Below are positions 35,714 to 47,384 of a DNA stretch of 64,000 bases, piece by piece. Source of the DNA: Cyathus striatus (Eukaryota > Basidiomycota > Agaricomycetes > Agaricales > Nidulariaceae); contig JAOVFP010000005.1 of assembly GCA_025738555.1 (NCBI GenBank), positions 1,984,001 through 2,048,000 of the forward strand, in the 5' to 3' direction. Both the position numbers and the translations under genes were made by a program. The notes beneath the pieces were generated by a model that saw only the letters and a program-made list of their open reading frames with translations, was not told where the DNA came from and made no database searches. How positions within the stretch are numbered: the stretch's first letter is position 1; every line of letters begins with the position of its first letter.

Positions 35714-38700
35714 AAGTCGAGGGCCGCGTTCCTCTCCCTTGTGCTCTTATGGAGGTAAGACTTAACGCGTCCGCTCTTTCAGACCCTCAGGCTGTACATA
35801 TACCGCTCTCCTCTCCATCTCCTATAACACTGAACATTTTACTTACCTATGCTGCCCTTATTGACTCCGGCTCTACTCACTGTTTCATTGACTCATTCTT
35901 CGTCCGGAGAAATCACCTACCTACAACTCCTATAACCCCGATAGCATTACGACTGTTTGACGGCACCACAAACTCTACTCTTACAGAAAGTACTACTTTG
36001 CCTGTAACGTTTCCATCTGGTGAATGCATCTCCCTTGCACTTTATGTGACTCCGCTTGATTCTTCTTGTTCCGTGGTTCTAGGATTTAACTGGCTCTCCC
36101 AATACAATCCGTTGATTGACTGGGTACAGAGACGCATACTTCGCTTCCAAACCACTGTTACAGAGGAATCATCTCCGCTTTCGTCGACCCCTGCTCCGAA
36201 GGATACTCCTTCATTGCCACCTGCTTCACCAGATGAGACCTCATCTCCTCCGCCAGACTCTTGTCCTCCTCCGAGCATCTCTATGATTAATGCTGCTGCA
36301 TTTCTTAGAGCTAGCAAACTTGAAGGGTCTCAAACCTTCAGGATACATCTCGGTGCTGTAGTCTCTGCGTCTGCTGCTGCCGCTATGGCCACAGAGACCA
36401 TTGACCTTTCTAATGTTCCCTCGGACTACCACGAGTTTGCTGACGTCTTCAGCAAGAACCAAGCAGATACACTTGCTCCACACCGTCCTTACGATCTTAA
36501 AATCAATTTGGACGAAGGCTCTTCTCCTCCAGTTGGTATGATCTATTCCCTTTCCCAATCCGAGCTTGGATCTTTACGGGAGTTCATTGACGAACATCTC
36601 CGTATTGGCTTCATACGTCCTTCGCGTTCTCCGCATGGAGCACCAGTGCTCTTTGTCCGGAAGAAGGATGGTTCACTTCGGCTTTGTGTCGATTTCCGTG
36701 GACTCAATGCCATTTCCAAGAAGGATAGGTACCCTCTCCCTCTCATTGCCGACCTCCTTGATAGTCCTCGCAAGGCTCGAATTTATTCTAAAATCGACCT
36801 CCGCCACGCTTACCATCTTGTCCGTATCACTGACGGAGATGAATGGAAGACTGCCTTCGCACTCGCTATGGCTCGTTTGAATGGCTAGTAATGCCATTTG
36901 GACTTACCAATGCACCTGCAGCCTTTCAACGTTTTATGAACGACATCTTCAAGGATTTACTTGACGTGTGCGTAATAGTTTACCTCGACGATATTCTTAT
37001 CTACTCCAATAACATGGAGGAACATCGTCGACACGTTAAGGAAGTCCTACGCCGATTACGAAAGCATGGTCTTTATGCCCGGGCAGATAAGTGTGAATTC
37101 CACACAGAGTCTGTTGAGTACCTTGGTTTCGTTCTTTCTCCGTCCGGCCTCACAATGTCTAAGGACAAAGTCCAAACAATTCAGGATTGGCCTGAGCCTA
37201 GAAAAGTGAAAGATGTTCAATCTTTCCTTGGCTTCGCCAATTTCTACCGACGTTTCATCCGAGATTACTCGGACATCGTTGTTTCATTAACACGTCTTAC
37301 CCGGAAGGGTTTGAAGTGGGACTTTACTCCGGCATGCCGTGCGGCGTTCAATCATCTGAAAGATGCTTTCAGTACTGCTCCAGTGCTTACACACTGGGTG
37401 CCAGATGTGCAGATTATAGTAGAGACTGATGCTTCAGACTATGCACTCGGAGCTATTCTCTCTATTATCGCTGACGATGGCGATATCCACCCTATAGCAT
37501 TCCACTCCAGGACCTTTACTGCTCCGGAGTTGAACTATGACACCCATGACAAAGAACTCCTAGCGATCTTTGAAGCTTTCAAAGTATGGCGACATTACTT
37601 GGAGGGTTCTGGTATTCCAATCGACGTGGTCACTGATCACAAGAACCTTGAATACTTCTCCACCACCAAGATCCTTACTCGTCGTCAAGCCCGTTGGTCG
37701 GAGTATCTTTCTCAATTCAATCTAGTTATACGTTTTCGTCCGGGGAAGCTCGGAGCTAAACCAGATGCATTAACTAGACGCTGGGACGTCTATCCTAAAG
37801 AGGGGGATAACGACTATGCCACAGTCAATCCGCATAACTTTAGGCCAGTTTTCACTCAAGAACAACTCACTACCTCGTTGCGAGCTACTATTCTCTTCCT
37901 ACCGATTCTCGGAGCTAGCATAGTTATGGACGTTGAGCAGCTTCATCATGATATCCTGATCGCTCAACCTACTGACACTGTTGCTGCCATCCATCTCCGA
38001 GATCCCACTGGTCGTTGGTCAGTCGGAACGGACAAATTACTCCGTCTCGATGAACGTATCTATGTTCCCAATGACAATTCCCTTCGCCTCCGCGTTCTCC
38101 AGTACAAGCATGATCACATCCTTGCTGGACACCCCGGTCAAAACAAGACCTTGTCCATCATCAGGCGTGAATACACTTGGCCCGGCCTCCACACTTATAT
38201 CAAGGACTACTGTAAGTCCTGTACCACTTGCATGCGATCTAAACCCCAAAGGCATCGACCCTATGGCACTTTGAAGCAACTCCCAATTCCGGGACGTCCA
38301 TGGAGTTCTATATCAATGGATTTCATCGAAACACTTCCTAAGTCCGGTTCAGAAGAGTATAACTCCGTTCTGGTCGTCGTAGATCGTTTCAGCAAGCAGG
38401 CAATATTCATCCCCTGTTATAACACCATTACCTCCGCCCAACTCGCTCAGCTCTTCGTCTTGCACGTATTTTCTAAACATGGTGTTCCAGAGCATGTTAC
38501 CTCCGACAGAGGCTCGGAGTTCATCTCTCATTTCTTCCGTTCATTGGGCAAAGTCCTCGACATGACCTTGCACTTTACCTCCGGGTACCACCCAGAGGGT
38601 GATGGACAAACAGAACGTATCAACCAAGTTCTGGAGCAATATGTCCGCATTTACTGCAATTACCAGCAGGACAACTGGGCTGTTCTACTCCCTCTCGCTG

Positions 38701-39398
38701 AGTTCGCGTATAATAATACTCCGAGCTCGACCACTAATACAACCCCTTTCTTCGCCAACAAGGGTTATCACCCAGCAATAACAGTTCATCCGGAACGAGA
38801 TGTTACTGCAGCTAAAGCACGGGAATTTGCCATTGACCTCCAAGAACTTCACGAACTCCTCAAGATCGAAATAGCACTTGCTCAAAAGCGTTATCAAGTT
38901 GGAGCAGACAACCGTCGGTTGCCAGCTCCGGAGTTCAAGGTTGGAACAAAGGCTTTTGTCCGCGCTAAGTTCTTTAAATCTACTCGTCCAGCAAAAAAGT
39001 TTGCTGAAAAGTATTATGGTCCATACGAGATTATTGCCGAGACTGGATCCCACTCCCACACCTTACGCCTCCCCACCAACTTTCGCTCAGTTCATCCAGT
39101 CTTCCACGTCTCTATGCTCGAGCCAGCCACAGAAAATCCTTTCCCTGAACGTGAAATACCTCCGCCTCCTCCGGTGGAACTTGATGGCGACATCGAGTAC
39201 GAAGTCAGCGAAATCTGTGACTCCAAGTTAGATCGTCGTTGCAAATGCAAACTCCAGTATCTAGTCCGCTGGTCTGGATACGAGGGCACGGACGAAGAGT
39301 TAACTTGGCTAGCTGCAACGGAGCTAGAGCATGCTTTTGAACTTATTCAGGAGTTCCATTCAAAATATCCTGATAAGCCCAATCCAGACACCACTTAG
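35690..39398 (+). pseudogene. pol, copy 2: protease-RT-RNase H-integrase-chromodomain (one frameshift)
   Basis: Opens in the -1 frame relative to gag with [13 protein letters not shown], then the protease ([12 protein letters not shown]) and the first part of reverse transcriptase ([13 protein letters not shown]). Near 36857 one T is missing relative to copy 1, ending that frame at 36888. The remainder from about 36858, starting within RT before VMPFGLTNAP, is intact through VYLDDILIYS, RNase H, the integrase catalytic motifs and the chromodomain, to TAG at 39396-39398. Copy 1 and copy 2 are broken at different places. Confidence 0.9.
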
Positions 39399-39696
39399 AC
39401 TTTACTCCGCTTTCACTCTTTTTCTTAGTTTCAATCCCTAGTGCACTCAGCGCACACATACACCAAAAAACAATTCAAAGTCCAAAACCTACAAAACATT
39501 TTTCTCCTGTCTATGCACATTTTCCTCCGGCTCGATTTTCATTTCTATCTTCATTTTCACTCCCAGACTCATTATCTCCGCCACAGTATCATTTACTCCA
39601 CCTCTGGCATTGCCCTCAGCAATCTCCGGAGTTTTTTCACTGCTGAATAAGCATAACTATTCCTATTCGTCTCAAAGGCCTCGAAGGCTCGGCCTT

Positions 39697-39709
39697 AATG
39701 GGAGGATAC
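39697..39709 (+). other. Polypurine tract, copy 2
   Basis: AATGGGAGGATAC immediately before LTR 3, as in copy 1. Confidence 0.6.
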
Positions 39710-40319
39710 TGTCATATCCGTGACAATCCCTGTACCATTGGAGTCAACTCCGGGTTTACTCCGCTTTTAGTACGTTTCCTCCGGACTATGTATACTTGTT
39801 ATATATCGAACTCTTCCTTACTAATGTTTACTTGTATCTGTTTACTTGTTCCTTCCCTTTAATATTACTACCTCGTTCTCCGGCCGCGGCCATTTCTCCT
39901 ATGACTATAATCTAGAGGCGTACTACTAGTTTACCATGTTCTACATTTCATGGAGTTTACTTAACCCTAGGATGCCACATACCCATGGGCATTACTCCGT
40001 ATGCATTCGGACAAAGTAGTTTACTATATAAACTACTCCTGTAATGTAGATAGACTTCAGTTTCAAATCAACTACGTTTACACCTTTCTCCCACTTGGGC
40101 CTTGAGCCAACTCCGCTATCTTGCTACTTACTCCGCTTTGTTCTAAATACGGAACTGGAAGTCCAAGGGGCGCAACACACAAGTTGAAGCCAACGTTCCA
40201 CTACTCCCGTACTTGTTCACTTTCTCCACACACCCTACTAACGTGGTACAAGTTACTCCGCTACTTAGACTATCTCCTCCGAGGTTCTTGTCCCTAGTGG
40301 AATAGAACGGGACGTGACA
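39710..40319 (+). repeat. LTR 3 of the gypsy dimer
   Basis: 610 bp, TGTCATATCC to GTGACA, followed at once by GAACT, the right copy of the target duplication. Confidence 0.95.
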
Positions 40320-40923
40320 GAACTATCCTCAATAAGTCCTCCTGTTTGGGTTTCATGAATGGGTTTGCCATTTCCACTTTGCTGGCCATTATTTGGGACA
40401 TTGGTGTTTCAGGTCTTGAGGTGGTTTTCCTCTGTTGGGCAGTGTGGTAGGCTAGTGTGAGCTTGCCTATTAATGTCATTGTAGCCTCTATGAACCTTGG
40501 TTCATCTGGATTGACCTTCATTCTGCTTTAAGTGACCATCAACAACACTTGTTGGACCACTGTGTGGAACATTGCATCTAATTTTTGATTGTTGATGTCA
40601 GGGTGGAGTTGTTTGAATGAAGCCATTCTGCTCTCAAGGTCATCCTTGATTTCCTCATGTACTTGTTTGTCTTGTATCCATCTGTGGGTTGGGGCTGGGT
40701 TATGTATTTGTAGCTCTCAGGCTAAGGTTCATGTGTTGTTCTGGGAAGGGTCATTGTCCCTTTCCCTTCTCTCACTCATTTTCTGTTGTCCAGATCCTTG
40801 GTTCATGTTTTCATGTATTACATTAGAGGCCTGAGCCTCATCATCCTGTTGGCTGGATTGTCCAGCTGGCAGGGGGATGTGTGGTACATCCACTCACCAT
40901 GGTGATAGTTTGGGAGCAGAAGG
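40320..40923 (-). pseudogene. Gag N-terminal relic, locus A, outer side of the dimer
   Basis: Continuation of the minus-strand gag cut by the gypsy dimer. Segments in mostly one frame include MASFKQLHPDINNQKLDAMF, VVQQVLLMVT, MKVNPDEPRFIEATMTLIGK and LTLAYHTAQQ, with scattered stops. The dimer's GAACT duplication joins it to 26990. Upstream the reading is again interrupted, by the hAT-like element at 40932-42168. No recognised domain; assigned to gag by position only. Confidence 0.5.
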
Positions 40924-40931
40924 TGTGTGCA

Positions 40932-42168
40932 CAGTACTTTACACTCCCCCCCCCCTTCACCATGAAATTCACATGAAATTCACCTGAAATTACATGAACT
41001 TCATGTGATTTTGAATATTTTCTAAAAAGCATAGGTTCATGAACTTTCATGTATTTTAGGTGAAATTAAAGTGAAAATATAGTGAAATTTACATGAAAAA
41101 TTGAGTGAAATTCACTTAAAAACATGGAGAAAATGAATTTATTTATTGATCATGTGACTAATTTACATATTACAAAGCAACAATAGTATTACATAATGTC
41201 CCCCAATTTCCTGCCCTTGCATTCAATGTCCCATTCCCTGCTTTCCCACCTCTCACACCCCTCCACTCACTGTGTGCCCCATTCCACTCACTATCTCCAC
41301 CCCTCCGCTTGCTGTATGGCCCATCCCGCTCGTTATCCCACCCCTCCACTCATTGTGTGCCCTAACACACTTGTCATCCTGCCCCTCTGCTCATTGTGCA
41401 CCCTAACATGCTCACCATCCTGCCCTTCCCACCATATGTGCTCATCATCCCACCCCTCCTGCCCCACCATCTTGTGCTTGCTGTGCACCTCCCGCTTTCC
41501 CGCGCTCTCATTGTTACTGTATTTGTTCTTGATGGAGAAAGAGAAGGGAGGAAGTGAAATAGGGGGTGGAAGGATGAAGGAGTGGAAGGGAGAAAGAAGG
41601 GAGAGGGGAGAGGGAGGGGAGAAAGGAGTGAATAATGGTGATGTGGCAAGAAGCAAGAATCAACAATGGTGCAATGTGTTTTGGTCATGTGATATTTCAA
41701 TCATGTGACAATATATTAGAAAGCGGAGGGTTGATGGGGGTATATAGTGTGGGAAATAATATTACTATACAAGTTTTTATGGTGCAGTGGTTAATTGCTG
41801 TATAGTGGGAAAAACTATTAGTTGTTGCTCTGGGGCTGTTGGTTCAATTCTGACTGAAGTCATTATTTACTATGTGCATTTATTTTTATTATTAGTAAGC
41901 AACACTATGAAGTACAATTGAAGCTCACTACTATTGTATAAGTTTCATGTGAATTTCTAGTGAATTTTATGTGAATTTCACCAAGTGACATGAATATCTG
42001 GTGAAAAAAATTCATGTGAAGATCAAGTGAATTATCACCTGATATTCACATGAATTGGTGAAATTCAGGTGAAATTATTAGCAGTGTTCTCACTGAAATT
42101 CAGCAAAAATAATGCAAAAAAGTTCACCTATATTTCACATGTAAGGGGGGGGGGAGCATAAAGAGCTC
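40932..42168. mobile_element. hAT-like non-autonomous element, poly-C ends
   Basis: Exact 8-bp duplications TGTGTGCA at 40924-40931 and 42169-42176. The ends are CAGTACTTTACACTCCCCC and, reverse-complemented, GAGCTCTTTATGCTCCCCC, the same family as 14569-15707. Just inside both ends are many GTGAAATTCACATGAA-type palindromic words. The middle contains a C/T-rich strand (41200-41520) followed by an A/G-rich strand (41530-41630), and a tRNA-like stretch near 41776-41862. No protein motif. Confidence 0.8.
41776..41862 (+). other. tRNA-like fragment (A- and B-box-like words)
   Basis: TGGTGCAGTGGTTAA (about 41780) resembles a Pol III A box and GGTTCAATTCT (about 41841) a B box, ~60 nt apart. I could not fold a complete cloverleaf. 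It may be a tRNA-derived SINE remnant carried by the element, or chance. Confidence 0.25.
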
Positions 42169-42176
42169 TGTGTGCA

Positions 42177-42599
42177 ACATTGTGGGGTTTACTTTGTTCT
42201 AGATTTGGGAATTTCATGATGTTCCATGTGGAAGTGGAATTGCCATTGTAGGAAGGTTCCTGATGGTGATTGGTGCATGTTCCATTATGGTGGTGTCAGG
42301 ATTGATGACAAAGTAAGACTTGCAATAGCTAGGGGGTGTAAAAAAGTGTAGAGGTTTATATCCTCTATGACTCACAGTCCTGCAAAGTACACCTGACCAA
42401 TGTCTATTGGTAGTCTATGTATAGTGGGAGTAAGTCCCTGTACATGAAAGTGTGGCTAGGTTATAGGTAGAGTGAGTGTTCAGCCAATACCCCCAGGACA
42501 AACACAATGACAAAAGACTAAAGTCTGAAGAATGACCATACCACTTACACTATCACCATAACCTGTCACTGTATACAGTTACAGTTGGCAGCCCTAGTT
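42177..42599. other. Locus A flank and a lone TAGGGCTGCC-type MITE end
   Basis: The first ~150 bp probably continue the minus-strand locus A relic (loosely open frame, no motif). At 42582-42599, TTACAGTTGGCAGCCCTA matches the right end of the MITE at 15744-17198. No matching left end was found within the preceding 2.4 kb, so the copy is truncated. Confidence 0.4.
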
Positions 42600-43625
42600 A
42601 TTGTCAACTGTTTTTCCAAGCAATGTATCTTCATTCCCATGCATGCCACCTGTACATTGTCCAACCTTGCACATGTATTCATACTCCACATCTTTTCCAA
42701 ACATGGAGTACCTGAGCATATTACCTCAGATTGAGGTTCTGAGTTTGTCTCTCATTTTTTCTGCTCTCTTGGAACAGCATTAGACATCATTTTACACTTT
42801 ACTTCAGGATATCATCCTGAAGGTGATGGCCAAACTGAGTGCATGAATCAGACTATGGAACAATACCTTTGAGTGTATTGCAATTATCAGCAAGATAATT
42901 GGTCCAACCTTTTACCACTTGCTGAGTTCGCATACAACAATGCTTCAAGTGCAACCACAGGTATTTCACCTTTTTATGCTAACAAGGGTTACCATCCAAA
43001 CATTATGGTACACCCTGAGTATGATCTTACCTCAGCCTGAGCTCAACACTTCTCTGTCAATCTTGACAAACTTCATGAAATGCTTTGTTCAGAAATTCTT
43101 TCAGCTCAAAAGCACTACCAGGGTACTGCAGACACGTGTCATGTTCCTGCATCAGAGTTCCCTATAGGCTCAAAGGTCTTCATCAAAGCTGATTACTTCT
43201 GCACTACCTGACCTTCTTGCAAACTTGTGGAGAAATTCTTAGGTCCATTCAAAGTTCTTGAACTTGCTGGCTCTCACTCCCACACTTTGTGACTTCCCCA
43301 AGAATTTTGTGCAGTCCATCCAGTCTTTCATGTTTCTATACTTGAACCTAGTACTGAAAACACTATTCCAGATTGTATCATTCCACCACCACCTCCAGTG
43401 GACATTGACAGTGATATCAAGTACAAGATTGCTGAAATTCTGAACTTGAAATTGGACAAACTTTTGCAGTGCAAACTGAAATATTACATCCATTGGTTAG
43501 GTTATGAAAACACTGATGAAGAATTCACCTGACTACCTGCTACCAAGCTCAAACATGCTACTGATATTATTGAAGAATTTCACCACTGATATCCAGATAA
43601 GCCCGGTCCTACTTCTGTACTATAA
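42600..43625 (+). pseudogene. Ty3/gypsy integrase-chromodomain relic with seven TGA stops
   Basis: Nearly colinear with the integrase of the young gypsy element from HIFSKHGVPEHITSD through [54 protein letters not shown] and a chromodomain (KLKYYIHWLGYENTDEEF), to EEFHH and YPDKPGPTS. Seven in-frame stops occur and all are TGA. Six stand where the young copy or the family has Arg, and one where it has Trp. Few indels are needed, so decay has been almost purely by substitution. The first 60 bp fade into the MITE end. Confidence 0.85.
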
Positions 43626-43721
43626 ATTTTTACTTATCATTTCACACTCCAGAAAAGATCAAAAACAGTATTAATCATTGACTTATGGTCCTCATGGGCT
43701 TGTCCCTAAGAGGGGAATACT

Positions 43722-45563
43722 GTTACATCCATGTCCAGAATCCACTATTCTGCACTATTCTGCACTTCCCACACTTCCTGCACTTCCATTTTGGCTGCAT
43801 TTCTGACCAATCATCGGACACATCATCATGATTTATTGATTACTCACTTGTGTTCATCTGCTATGTCATTATTTCAAACTACTCCTCTATTACTACTCCT
43901 ATCTGTTTCACTATATCATATGTAGCCTTTTCTTCCATTCTTCAGCCACTACTCCTTTATGGTGGCTGACTCCACATTTACCTACCTCTAGCTATACCCT
44001 TATACTTTACTTAGTATTGATACACATGTAAATGAATACAATGTACCCTATTTTAAAAATTCTTATGTCTCAGCTTCGAGACCCCAGTACTGAACATGTT
44101 GAGTGAGGAAAACCATGGGGAGGGGCTGAGTTCCTGCACTGCCTCCCATAAATTACTAAGGGATTAAACAAATATACCTATTAAACAAACATGACTCCAC
44201 ATTAGTACTGGTTTAAAACATCTTAAACAAATAGATACATAATCACTTTACCTTTCTAAAAATGACATTACATTTGATACATGAGTACCATGAGTCCAGA
44301 ACAGACAAAGATGACTATGACAAATTCAGCTAAAATACAAAGTATGGATACAGATAAAACACAGACTTACTGAGACCTTAAACCAGTCCCTGAGACACAA
44401 GACCAATGAGACACAAGGCCAGTGAGCTTGAGTGACAACAAGACAAAGAGACAATGAAACAGTGAGACATAGAGAGAGTGCAAGAAGGGGGGAAAGGAAG
44501 AAAGAACAGACAGTGAGTGAGTACCCTAACAGTCAGGAGTTCATGTAGGAGCAGAAAACTGACCTGTTAGACTGATGTAAATGAAATTGATGTGAGCAGC
44601 TGCCACTGCTGCATTGGCTGATTACCTGATTAGGAAGGTAACTGATGAGCCACTCAAACAAGCACACATTGCAGAAAGAGGGTGCACTGAGCTATGCATG
44701 CTATTGGCTGACTGCCACCTGGGCACTGATGAAGTGCTACATTACACATGGACCAGTGGAATGTCTGGAAGATAAAATCATGTTTTATTACTGCGCCATT
44801 TGTAATTAAGTACATAGAAAATGTATATAGTAGAGAAAGAGTGAAGAAATAAGACAGGAACCACCAGGCATTCTTCCCTCCCACTGACAGGGTGTGTAAA
44901 GATGAGAATCAGATATAGTTACAAGATGTTTTGATACTGAGAAATACATACTGCAATACATACCAAATTGAATCTGAACTTGACTTTGAATACTTTGATG
45001 CATGAATGAAAATAGCCTAAGTTTAACTTGTTCTAATTTTATCTTGATCTAAATTTGGACTTGACACAATTACACCCCTTGTACTTACTGAAATTACACC
45101 TTGGGATTTAAGTTGGATTTATTATATTTGGAATTATATTCTACGTATTTACTAAACTAACTACTTTCATCGCATGACTCAACAGTATTTAAGACTTAGT
45201 TTTTGTACAGTAACTTCAGTTTTCATATTGACTATGATTACAAATATACCACTATACTCCATCCTCTTGTCTTTAAGGTTTCATCCTTAGTTCTGAATCT
45301 CTGTTTCAACTTTCCACTATTCTGACCTTTCTCTGTTTTGATCTCAACCTTGCTCCTACTGAAGAGCTTGTTCCTACCTCAAACTTGAAATATGAACTGC
45401 TGAGAATCACAAGGGGTGCAGCATACAAGCTGAAGCCAAGGTTCACCTCTGCACTTTTTGAGTTCTCTGCTTCTGACCTCAAGCTTATGTAATACTACAA
45501 GTAGCTCCCTCTGTGCTAAACCCAGTGCCTCCCTATTATCCCTTTGAGTGGTACAGTACATAA
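43722..45563 (+). repeat. Decayed, interrupted LTR of the relic gypsy element
   Basis: Begins TGTTACATCCATGTCCAG just after GGGAATAC, paralleling the young LTR start after GGAGGATAC. Near 45390-45560 it again parallels the young LTR (AAGGGGTGCAGCATACAAGC against AAGGGGCGCAACACACAAGT), ending about GGTACAGTACATAACA. The total is about 1.2 kb longer than a 610-bp LTR, so 44090-45200 probably contains an unrelated insertion that I could not identify. Confidence 0.55.
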
Positions 45564-45681
45564 CATGCTCCCACAAAATTTGAAAAATCTGGTGTTCAAA
45601 AGTTCATCTAAAGTTCACTTAAAGCTCACAGGGAATTCACATGGAATTCACTTGTAAAGGGTGGGGGAGAGTAAAGACCTC
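45554..45681. mobile_element. Possible short member of the CAGTAC/CCCCC hAT-like family
   Basis: Ends CAGTACATAACATGCTCCC and, reverse-complemented, GAGGTCTTTACTCTCCCCC, resembling the elements at 14569 and 40932, with TTCACATGGAATTCAC-type interior. Only 128 bp. No 8-bp duplication is visible and the left end overlaps the decayed LTR end, so it may be only one end of a broken copy. Confidence 0.35.
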
Positions 45682-45682
45682 A

Positions 45683-46393
45683 ATTCCAGGTGGAGTCCAG
45701 TATAAAGAATTTAGCCAATAATCCATATTCCATATGGAATTAATCCAGCAGCCTCTCAGACTTCAAAACTAAAATTTGGCTGGTGTCTCTGCCAAAATAA
45801 GTCTGCCTGGACTCCATCCAGACTCTGGAAGGAATTTAGAGGGGAGAGTAAATGTGAGGTTTCCGGTTTCAAAGTCAGAGGGTTAGACTTTAATTGTGGA
45901 AACACACTAGAAAAGGGTTAGAGTTTGAGTTTTAATGAGAACTTAGGACTTAGAAAATATGTGTCTAAATGTCTCGTATTCAGAAACTCTAAAGTACTAC
46001 ATACTTTACTGGGGTTTATATACATATCTACGAGGTAAGTAATGAGTCAGGAATAATTCTATTGAGTCAAGGGAAGTATCTATCGAGTCATGGAAAGTCA
46101 GAGAAAGGAGAAAAGGGTTTTGTATTGAGTAGATAGGGTGAGTAAGGGAATATGGAAAGTAGGTAAGAAGAAGGAGAACGTTAGTGATTGCATGAGTCTT
46201 GATGGAGGCAGTACTGGCATGGCTGTTGGTACCGTAGGTCAAAGCGGAAGCGCGAGAAGGGAGAAGCCAATTAGTGAGGAGAGAGCATATGGAAGTAGTG
46301 TCATCGTCGCATGGACGGTCCATGCGGCGGTGTTCGTATCACATGAGTGCGTTGATTTGTTGACGTCAGGGCTCTGCAAGGTCGAGACCTTAC
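45683..46393. other. 711-bp segment between 13-bp direct repeats
   Basis: AGTAAAGACCTCA occurs exactly at 45670-45682 and 46394-46406. The interior is partly CpG-rich (46200-46390) and has a 105-codon minus-strand frame (46006-46323) with no recognised motif. A 13-bp duplication would suit a target-primed retroposon, but no poly-A or known terminal structure is seen. Confidence 0.35.
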
Positions 46394-46406
46394 AGTAAAG
46401 ACCTCA

Positions 46407-47384
46407 GTTATATGGTACTATTAGGCCATCACTTTAGCTATGTTCATCTATGACAGCATGTATCACTATGTCTCTTTTCTTGACAAGCTCACTCACATAT
46501 CTGTCCAGTCAGATTGTAAATTAAGAATTCATTTCAATATTCTTACTCAAGCAGGGTTTCTGCCAATTCAGTTGCAAATTCATGAGTTATCTATATTTTA
46601 CATATTTTGATGATAGAATAAGTTAGGCCTGATTAAAGTGAATAGGTACAAATCCATGGATCTATTAAAATACTGTAAGATTCTGTTTAAAAATATGTAA
46701 CTATACATAGTTATCCTGATGTACAAAGTCAGCAAAAAAAGGAGAATTATAAAGTTCTATCTTAATCAAAAGTTACTGCAATATGTAAAAGTAGTAGAAA
46801 CTTAAAGATAGCATCAAGAGAATGGAATATAGCAAGAAATAAATGTAAGAAGAATATGATGAATTTGAAAAAAACTGAATGAAAGATAAAAATGTAAGTA
46901 AAATTGAATGATCTGTAAAAATACAGTCTTCAACAGATGAAGTAAGACAATTTATCCAATCACAACCATGGCAAAACTTTGATAAGTCTAATCTACTCAA
47001 TGTAATCTGACCTATAATAGAAATAGTGTCAAAGTCACATAATCCTGCCCTTAAATAATTTGGAACCTATAAAATCAAATCATTGTCCTTGCTTTTAACC
47101 CAACCATCTTTATGACATGAAGCATAAATACAGGGTCCCCCAAGGGACAATATATTTTTTAGATGATCTAAATAACAAGTTAAGATTATAATCTCATAAT
47201 ATGTAATGAAATAAAGGACATACTGGGAGCCAATTATGCATTTATGAGATTTTTATTACTTGAAAAACAGTTACTCAAGAAATGTGAATATTGCTGATGA
47301 ATACTGCAAGAAATTTATTTAGTTCATATTAATTACTTCCATTTAAATTATAGAAAATTTCACCTACACTTGAATAACTAATTT
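46407..47384. other. AT-rich, nothing recognised
   Basis: About 1 kb of AT-rich sequence without frames over 80 codons, repeats or RNA-like structure that I can support. It may be decayed downstream sequence of the gag-like relic to its right. Confidence 0.3.

Larger units (their letters stand above)
26997..40319 (+). mobile_element. Tandem dimer of a Ty3/gypsy chromovirus (LTR-int-LTR-int-LTR)
   Basis: Three 610-613 bp LTRs (TGTCATATCC...ACGTGACA) separate two nearly identical internal regions in the same orientation. The 5-bp sequence GAACT stands immediately before the first LTR (26992-26996) and after the last (40320-40324), and not around the middle LTR, so the whole 13.3 kb behaves as one insertion or has grown in place. 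It splits the gag of the older minus-strand chromovirus. The two internals differ mainly by single-base changes in homopolymer runs, and the first LTR by one extra ACT triplet. The element is young relative to its surroundings. Confidence 0.95.

Noticed and set aside
41196..41708. 170-codon plus-strand frame with a C/T-rich then A/G-rich composition
   Set aside because: Strand-skewed low-complexity sequence inside a MITE; no motif and no matching codon pattern.
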